A stretch of 64,000 nt of DNA from Streptomyces sp. GESEQ-35 (lineage in GTDB: Bacteria; Actinomycetota; Actinomycetes; Streptomycetales; Streptomycetaceae): NCBI RefSeq assembly GCF_017948485.1, contig NZ_JAFFSX010000003.1, positions 1 through 64,000 on the forward strand, given 5' to 3'. Under the pieces are notes generated by a model, which was not told the origin of the DNA, searched no databases, and saw only the letters and a list, made by a program, of their open reading frames with translations. Positions 59,731-64,000 of the stretch are shown in pieces (position 1 is the first letter of the stretch; each line of letters opens with the position of its first letter). A program made the position numbers and the translations under genes.

Positions 59731-60522
59731 ATGGGCGTGTACCGGTTCCTGCTGACCCCCCGCTGGTGGGGAATCAACGTCTTCGTACTCCTTGCCATCC
59801 CCTTCTGCATCTACATGGGGTCGTGGCAGCTGAGCCGGTTCGAGGAGCGGGTGGACAGTGCCCGCGGCGCGCAGGAGAAGGCCGCCTCGGACCAGCATGA
59901 AGCGGCCCGTCCGCTGGCCGAGTTGCTGCCCGTGGACAAGGAGACCTCCGGCGAGCAGGTCACCGCGACCGGGCGGTACGGCAAGCAGCTGCTGGTGCCG
60001 GGCCGGGAGCTGGACGACAAGAGCGGCTTCTATGTGCTGACGCTGCTGCACACGGACGAGGACAAGGCACTGCCCGTCGTACGGGGGTGGCTGCCGGGCG
60101 ATGCCGACTCGGCGAAGGCGCCCGCCGCGCCCTCCGGTGAGGTCACCGTCACCGGTGCGCTCCAGGCGTCCGAGACGCCCGGCCAGAACGGGGTCAGTGC
60201 GCAGGGCGGGCTGCCGGCCGGGCAGACCGCGGCGATCAGTGCCGCGTCGCTGGTGAACCTCGTGTCGTACGACGTGTACGACGCCTGGGTCACGCTCAAC
60301 ACCGGTGACGCCGGGATGAAGGCGGTGCCGGCGGTTGCCGCGCAGGACACCGGGCTGGACCTGAAGGCGTTCCAGAACCTCGGCTACACCGGCGAGTGGT
60401 TCGTCTTCGCCGGGTTCGTGGTCTTCATGTGGTTCCGGTTGCTGCGGCGCGAGGTGGAGTTCGTCCGGGACGCGGAGCTGGGCCTGGTGGCCGAGGAAGA
60501 GCGCGACCCCGTATCGGCATAG
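59731..60522 (+). CDS. SURF1-family cytochrome oxidase assembly protein
   Basis: The 263-residue protein has SURF1 layout: an N-terminal transmembrane helix (about 14-30) followed by GSWQLSRFEERV, a periplasm-side middle with TATGRYGKQLLVPGREL and VVRGWLP, and a C-terminal helix (about 222-240). It assists haem insertion or maturation of cytochrome c oxidase (aa3). Divergent from the peptidase gene. Confidence 0.92.
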   Translation: MGVYRFLLTPRWWGINVFVLLAIPFCIYMGSWQLSRFEERVDSARGAQEKAASDQHEAARPLAELLPVDKETSGEQVTATGRYGKQLLVPGRELDDKSGFYVLTLLHTDEDKALPVVRGWLPGDADSAKAPAAPSGEVTVTGALQASETPGQNGVSAQGGLPAGQTAAISAASLVNLVSYDVYDAWVTLNTGDAGMKAVPAVAAQDTGLDLKAFQNLGYTGEWFVFAGFVVFMWFRLLRREVEFVRDAELGLVAEEERDPVSA

Positions 60523-60533
60523 TCCGCGACGGC

Positions 60534-61703
60534 CTACGACACCGTCAGCAGGCCCGTCCAGTAGACCGACCCCGCGCAGGCGCCCGACACGGTCGCCGAG
60601 GCCGTGGGGGCTCCGGGCTCCGCGGTGTTCGCCACGGTCACGCTGCCGTCCGCCGTGCCGTCCTCCGTCACCAGCTGGGTGGATGTGCCGGTGTCGGTGC
60701 CGGTGGTCGTGCCGGTCGTGCTGCCGGTGCCGTCCGTGGGCGTCGGGTCGGGCGTCGGCTCGCCGGTGTTGCCGCCGTCGCTGTCGCCGGTGGTCGGGCA
60801 GGTTTCCGAGGGCACCCAGGCGAACTTGACCTCGTACGCCGCGCCGGGCGTCAGGAGCAGTTCGGGAGCTTCCAGGGACGGGTCGGGCAGCGAGGCCGCG
60901 GCGTCCCCGGAGACATGCCGGAGGGTGGAGATCTTGGTGGCGTCGGCGGCGCCCGCGGGGGTCATGCTCACCGTGCCGGGACTGGTGACCTTGCAGTCGG
61001 TGGTGGAGATGTTGGTGACGCGGAAGGTGCCGTAGACCGCGTTGGCGGAGTCGGGGGCGTCGGTGGTCGGCGTGGCGGTGCCGAGCTGTTCGGCGGTGCA
61101 CAGGGGCGCGCCCACCGTGGTCGTCGCCGTCGGGTCGGCCCCGGCCGTCGTCGCGTCGGGGCCGCCGGTCCCGCTGCCGCTGTCCGTGTCGTCGTCCTTC
61201 TTGCCGCCGTCCTGGCCCTTGTCCTCGCCCTGGCCCGAACTGCCGCCGGAGGTGTTCTCGCCGCCGTCCGGGCCCTTGTCCTGTCCCACGCCGCCCTGTG
61301 CCTGGGACGCATGGCCGGCGTTGGAGGTGTTGGTGGCGGAGCCGGTGACGTTCGAGACGTGCAGGAGGGCCGGGACCGCGGTGCCGACGAAGAGGGCGGC
61401 CGCGGCCATGCCGACGAGGGCCTGGCGCTTGCGGGCCCGCCGTGCGGGTACCGCCCGCCGCAGATGGTCCAGCGTGCCGTCGCGCGGCTCGACCTCCTGG
61501 ACCGCATCGTGCAGCATCCTGCGCAGTGCCAGCTCGTCCGAGTCGAGCCCCGGGAGGCTCTGGTCGTCGGGGCCGTGGTTCACAGTTCCGTTCCCAGCGT
61601 GCGATTGCTTCGGCTCGTGAGGGTCCGACTCTGTCGGCTCACGCGCTTCGTAGGGCTCATGAGGGATGCGGAGATGCCGCCGTCCCTCGTCGTCGTCACT
61701 CAT
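60534..61703 (-). CDS. Membrane-anchored protein coupled to SigE-type sigma factor
   Basis: The 389 residues start with a charged cytoplasmic part (SDELALRRMLHDAVQEVEP), one transmembrane helix (about 97-116), a long Gly/Thr/Ser/Asp-rich linker, and an outer beta-rich domain ending in SGACAGSVYWTG. Its ATG overlaps the sigma stop (ATGA). This is the usual place for an anti-sigma or sensor partner, though no zinc-type anti-sigma motif (HxxxCxxC) is seen. Confidence 0.8.
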   Translation of the reverse strand: MSDDDEGRRHLRIPHEPYEAREPTESDPHEPKQSHAGNGTVNHGPDDQSLPGLDSDELALRRMLHDAVQEVEPRDGTLDHLRRAVPARRARKRQALVGMAAAALFVGTAVPALLHVSNVTGSATNTSNAGHASQAQGGVGQDKGPDGGENTSGGSSGQGEDKGQDGGKKDDDTDSGSGTGGPDATTAGADPTATTTVGAPLCTAEQLGTATPTTDAPDSANAVYGTFRVTNISTTDCKVTSPGTVSMTPAGAADATKISTLRHVSGDAAASLPDPSLEAPELLLTPGAAYEVKFAWVPSETCPTTGDSDGGNTGEPTPDPTPTDGTGSTTGTTTGTDTGTSTQLVTEDGTADGSVTVANTAEPGAPTASATVSGACAGSVYWTGLLTVS

Positions 61704-62362
61704 GCCGGCGCCTCCATCGCGACCCGCAGCGCCGCGATGCCGCGCGAGCCGTAGGCCTTCACGGAGCCCAGCGATATGCCGAGCGATTCGGCGACCTGCG
61801 CCTCGGTCATGTCGGCAAAGTAGCGCAGGACGAGGACCTCGCGCTGTCGGCGCTGAAGACCCTTCATCGCCTTGATGAGCGAGTCGCGCTCCAGCAGGTC
61901 GTACGCGCCTTCCTCGGCGCTCGCCATGTCGGGCATCGGCTTCGACAGCAGCTTCAGGCCGATGATGCGGCGGCGCAGGGCGGAACGCGAGAGGTTCACG
62001 ACCGTCTGGCGCAGATAGGCGAGGGTCTTCTCCGGGTCGCGGACCCGCTTGCGCGCCGAGTGGACGCGGATGAACGCCTCCTGGACGACGTCCTCGCAGG
62101 AGGCCGTGTCGTCGAGGAGGAGTGCCGCGAGCCCCAGCAGCGAACGGTAGTGGGCCCGGTAGGTCTCGGTGAGGTGGTCGACCGTGGTACCGGCCGCCAC
62201 GACGTCGTCCGCGCCGTCACGCGGGCCGGGTATGCGGGTGGGTCGCGCTGCGGGCATGGGCGCGATCACCGGCATGCCGCCGGCCGCGCCGGACATGCGG
62301 GGCCGGCGGGGACGCAGGGCTGTGCCGCGCGTCGCCGCTGTGAAATCGAGTACCTCTGCCAC
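61700..62362 (-). CDS. SigE-type ECF RNA polymerase sigma factor
   Basis: The 220 residues contain region 2 (LTETYRAHYRSLLGLAALLL, CEDVVQEAFIRVHSA) and region 4 (LQRRQREVLVLRYFADMTEA, VAESLGISLGSVKAYGSRG). A 55-residue N-terminal extension precedes region 2. Placed downstream of asd, an order I recall from other Streptomyces. Expected to direct a stress or envelope regulon with its membrane-bound partner. Confidence 0.92.
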   Translation of the reverse strand: MAEVLDFTAATRGTALRPRRPRMSGAAGGMPVIAPMPAARPTRIPGPRDGADDVVAAGTTVDHLTETYRAHYRSLLGLAALLLDDTASCEDVVQEAFIRVHSARKRVRDPEKTLAYLRQTVVNLSRSALRRRIIGLKLLSKPMPDMASAEEGAYDLLERDSLIKAMKGLQRRQREVLVLRYFADMTEAQVAESLGISLGSVKAYGSRGIAALRVAMEAPA

Positions 62363-62507
62363 GCCAGTTGGACACGCGACCCCCTCTGAGGGTTGTACGT
62401 GCCGGGCGTCACGTTCACGCCGGGCGCCGTTCTCTCCTCAGGCAGCACAACTGAAGGTGCCTCACAAGCCCTCATGCGACCCGCTCTTCCCCTATGTCCC
62501 ATATGAA

Positions 62508-62567
62508 CCGAGCGTCCCCACGCTCGGCTCACGGCGTCCCCACGCCGACCACATCGCGTCTCCACGC
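62508..62567. promoter_or_regulatory. Three tandem small hairpins between asd and the sigma gene
   Basis: CCGAGCGT-CCCC-ACGCTCGG (62508-62527), CGGCGT-CCCC-ACGCCG (62532-62547) and GCGT-CTCC-ACGC (62556-62567) follow one another. All share the GCGTCYCCACGC core, while the outer stem bases change together. They may end asd transcription or form the leader of the sigma mRNA. The rest of the 392-base gap shows no gene. Confidence 0.5.
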
Positions 62568-62754
62568 CCCTGGAAGGGCGACCGCAAAGACGCTCCCCGC
62601 CCTCCGCACGGTTGCGGAAGACGGGGAGGAAATCTTCGAACGCCGATGGGGCCCGGTACAAGTGGTCCGGACCATCGTCCAGCTCACATGTTGTACTTGA
62701 ATCCTACAAACAATTCCGGCCATGCCCAGGCCATTTTCCTGTGAGCGGAACGCC

Positions 62755-63819
62755 TCACGAGAACTCCGCCGCCACCAGCTCGGCGATCTGCGCGGTGTTG
62801 AGGGCGGCACCCTTGCGCAGATTGTCCCCGCAGACAAAGAGTTCGAGCGCTGTGGGGTCGTCCAGCGCCCGGCGCAGCCGCCCCACCCACGTCGGATCCG
62901 TGCCGACCACATCGGCGGGCGTGGGGAACTCCCCGGCGGCCGGGTTGTCGAAGAGAACGACGCCGGGTGCCGTGGCCAGAATCTCGCGGGCGCCCTGCAC
63001 GGTGACCTCGCCCTCGAAGCGGGCATGGACGGTCAGCGAGTGCGTGGTGAGCACCGGCACCCGTACGCAGGTCACGGCGACGGGCAGCTGCGGCAGTCCG
63101 AGGATCTTGCGGGTCTCGTCCCGCACCTTCATCTCCTCCGACGACCAGCCGTCCTCGCGCAGAGAACCGGCCCACGGTACGACGTTCAGCGCGACCGGCT
63201 CCGGGAACGGCCCGGTGAGGTCGCCGACGGCCCGCCGTACATCACCGGGGTGGGTCCCCAGTTCCGTACCGGCCACCAGGGACAGCTGCCGGCGCAGTGT
63301 CTCGACGCCGGCGCGCCCGGCCCCGCTGACGGCCTGGTACGACGACACCACCAGCTCGCGCAGCCCGAACTCGGCATGCAGCGCGCCCAGGGCCACGATC
63401 ATGGAGAGGGTCGTGCAGTTGGGGTTGGCGATGATCCCGCGGGGCCTGACGCGCGCCGCGTGCGCGTTGACCTCGGGCACGACAAGCGGCACATCGGAGT
63501 CCATCCGGAAGGCGCCCGAGTTGTCCACCACCACCGCGCCCTTGGCGGCGGCGACGGGCGCCCACTCTGCGGCGACCTCGTCCGGTACGTCGAACATGGC
63601 GACGTCGACGCCGTCGAAGGCCGCCTCGGTGAGCGCCACCACCTCGACCTCCTCGCCGCGCACGGCCAGCTTGCGGCCGGCCGAGCGCGGCGAGGCGATC
63701 AGACGGATCTCGCCCCAGATGTCCGCGTGCTGCGACAGGATCTGGAGCATGACCGTGCCGACGGCTCCGGTCGCTCCCACGACCGCGAGCGTCGGTCGTA
63801 CGGACCCCGTCCCCGCCAT
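62755..63819 (-). CDS. asd: Aspartate-semialdehyde dehydrogenase
   Basis: NADP-binding motif VGATGAVG (14-21), catalytic Cys135 in NPNCTT, and the [10 protein letters not shown] substrate segment make a complete 354-residue enzyme. It reduces aspartyl phosphate to aspartate semialdehyde in lysine, threonine, methionine and diaminopimelate synthesis. The ATG overlaps the aspartokinase stop by one base (TGATG), the usual lysC-asd operon. Confidence 0.97.
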   Translation of the reverse strand: MAGTGSVRPTLAVVGATGAVGTVMLQILSQHADIWGEIRLIASPRSAGRKLAVRGEEVEVVALTEAAFDGVDVAMFDVPDEVAAEWAPVAAAKGAVVVDNSGAFRMDSDVPLVVPEVNAHAARVRPRGIIANPNCTTLSMIVALGALHAEFGLRELVVSSYQAVSGAGRAGVETLRRQLSLVAGTELGTHPGDVRRAVGDLTGPFPEPVALNVVPWAGSLREDGWSSEEMKVRDETRKILGLPQLPVAVTCVRVPVLTTHSLTVHARFEGEVTVQGAREILATAPGVVLFDNPAAGEFPTPADVVGTDPTWVGRLRRALDDPTALELFVCGDNLRKGAALNTAQIAELVAAEFS

Positions 63820-64000
63820 CAGCGTCCCGTGCCTCCGTAGACGACGGCCTCGTCGCTGTCGGAGTCGAGTCCGAAGGCGCTGTGCACGGCGGTCACGGCC
63901 TCCTTGACGTCGTCGGCGCGGGTGACGACCGAGATACGGATCTCGGAGGTCGAGATCAGCTCGATGTTCACGCCGGCGTCGGACAGGGCCGTGAAGAAGT
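63819..64000 (-). CDS. lysC: Aspartokinase, C-terminal end (cut by window)
   Basis: The 60 codons present read [30 protein letters not shown] and [14 protein letters not shown], the end of the last ACT domain of aspartokinase, which binds the feedback inhibitors lysine and threonine. The rest lies beyond the window. First gene of the lysC-asd operon. Confidence 0.93.
   Translation of the reverse strand, partial: FFTALSDAGVNIELISTSEIRISVVTRADDVKEAVTAVHSAFGLDSDSDEAVVYGGTGR

Noticed and set aside
59605..61101. Upstream extension of the S9 peptidase frame
   Set aside because: It covers SURF1 and the sigma partner gene on other frames; the ATG at 59604 starts the recognisable protein.

Overview
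The window is high-GC actinobacterial DNA, almost certainly a Streptomyces chromosome. The right end carries asd overlapping the 3' end of the aspartokinase gene, followed by a SigE-type ECF sigma factor gene, an arrangement I recall from Streptomyces chromosomes. Streptomyces-type families are frequent (DUF6233, MmyB-like regulator, Trypco2, STAND ATPases, pentapeptide repeat and WD40 proteins), and GTG starts and ATGA overlaps are common.

Left part, about 1 to 23.8 kb, is a mosaic genomic island. It holds a regulator cut by the window edge, a serine hydrolase, a CoiA-like nuclease-fold protein divergent from a sigma-like gene, and a phiC31 gp3-like recombination directionality factor candidate. 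A 3' tRNA-Ser(GGA) fragment ends that segment near 7.0 kb. A second, decayed tRNA-Ser fragment lies near 13.55 kb. Between them is a module of three same-strand genes: Trypco2 protein, trypsin-STAND ATPase with Sel1/TPR-like repeats, and an unrecognised 843-residue protein. From 13.8 to 17.2 kb is a type II restriction-modification operon with one N6-adenine methylase and two different PaeR7I/XhoI-type endonucleases. Inverted IS630-like remnants follow, then a translationally coupled pair: an unrecognised 772-residue protein and an SNF2-type DEAH helicase with an added C-terminal module. The island ends at a 3' tRNA-Pro(CGG) fragment with its terminator near 23.75 kb. All three tRNA fragments start at the anticodon loop and lie about 95-105 bp downstream of a pair of short direct repeats, as expected for tyrosine-integrase attachment ends. 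No integrase and no complete tRNA gene is present in the window.

Middle part, 24 to 37 kb, is chromosomal but gene-sparse in places and contains debris: an MmyB-like regulator divergent from SnoaL and two SDR genes, a DNA ligase fragment, a PQQ-type lipoprotein, an FAD monooxygenase, a pentapeptide repeat membrane protein, fragments of a cell-surface protein, an antitoxin-like protein and a PIN toxin, a QueD-like gene, and a large STAND/TPR ATPase.

Right part, 37 to 64 kb, is more regular chromosome. It has an HTH-STAND-transmembrane-WD40 protein, a glycosyltransferase, a TetR-linked cluster of three amidohydrolases with an orphan 3Fe-4S ferredoxin and an FkbM methyltransferase, and DoxX. 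A TetR/aldo-keto reductase pair with twin operators follows, then a permease/TIGR03943 pair, a two-RCK protein, an S9 peptidase, SURF1, a sigma/membrane-partner pair, asd and lysC.
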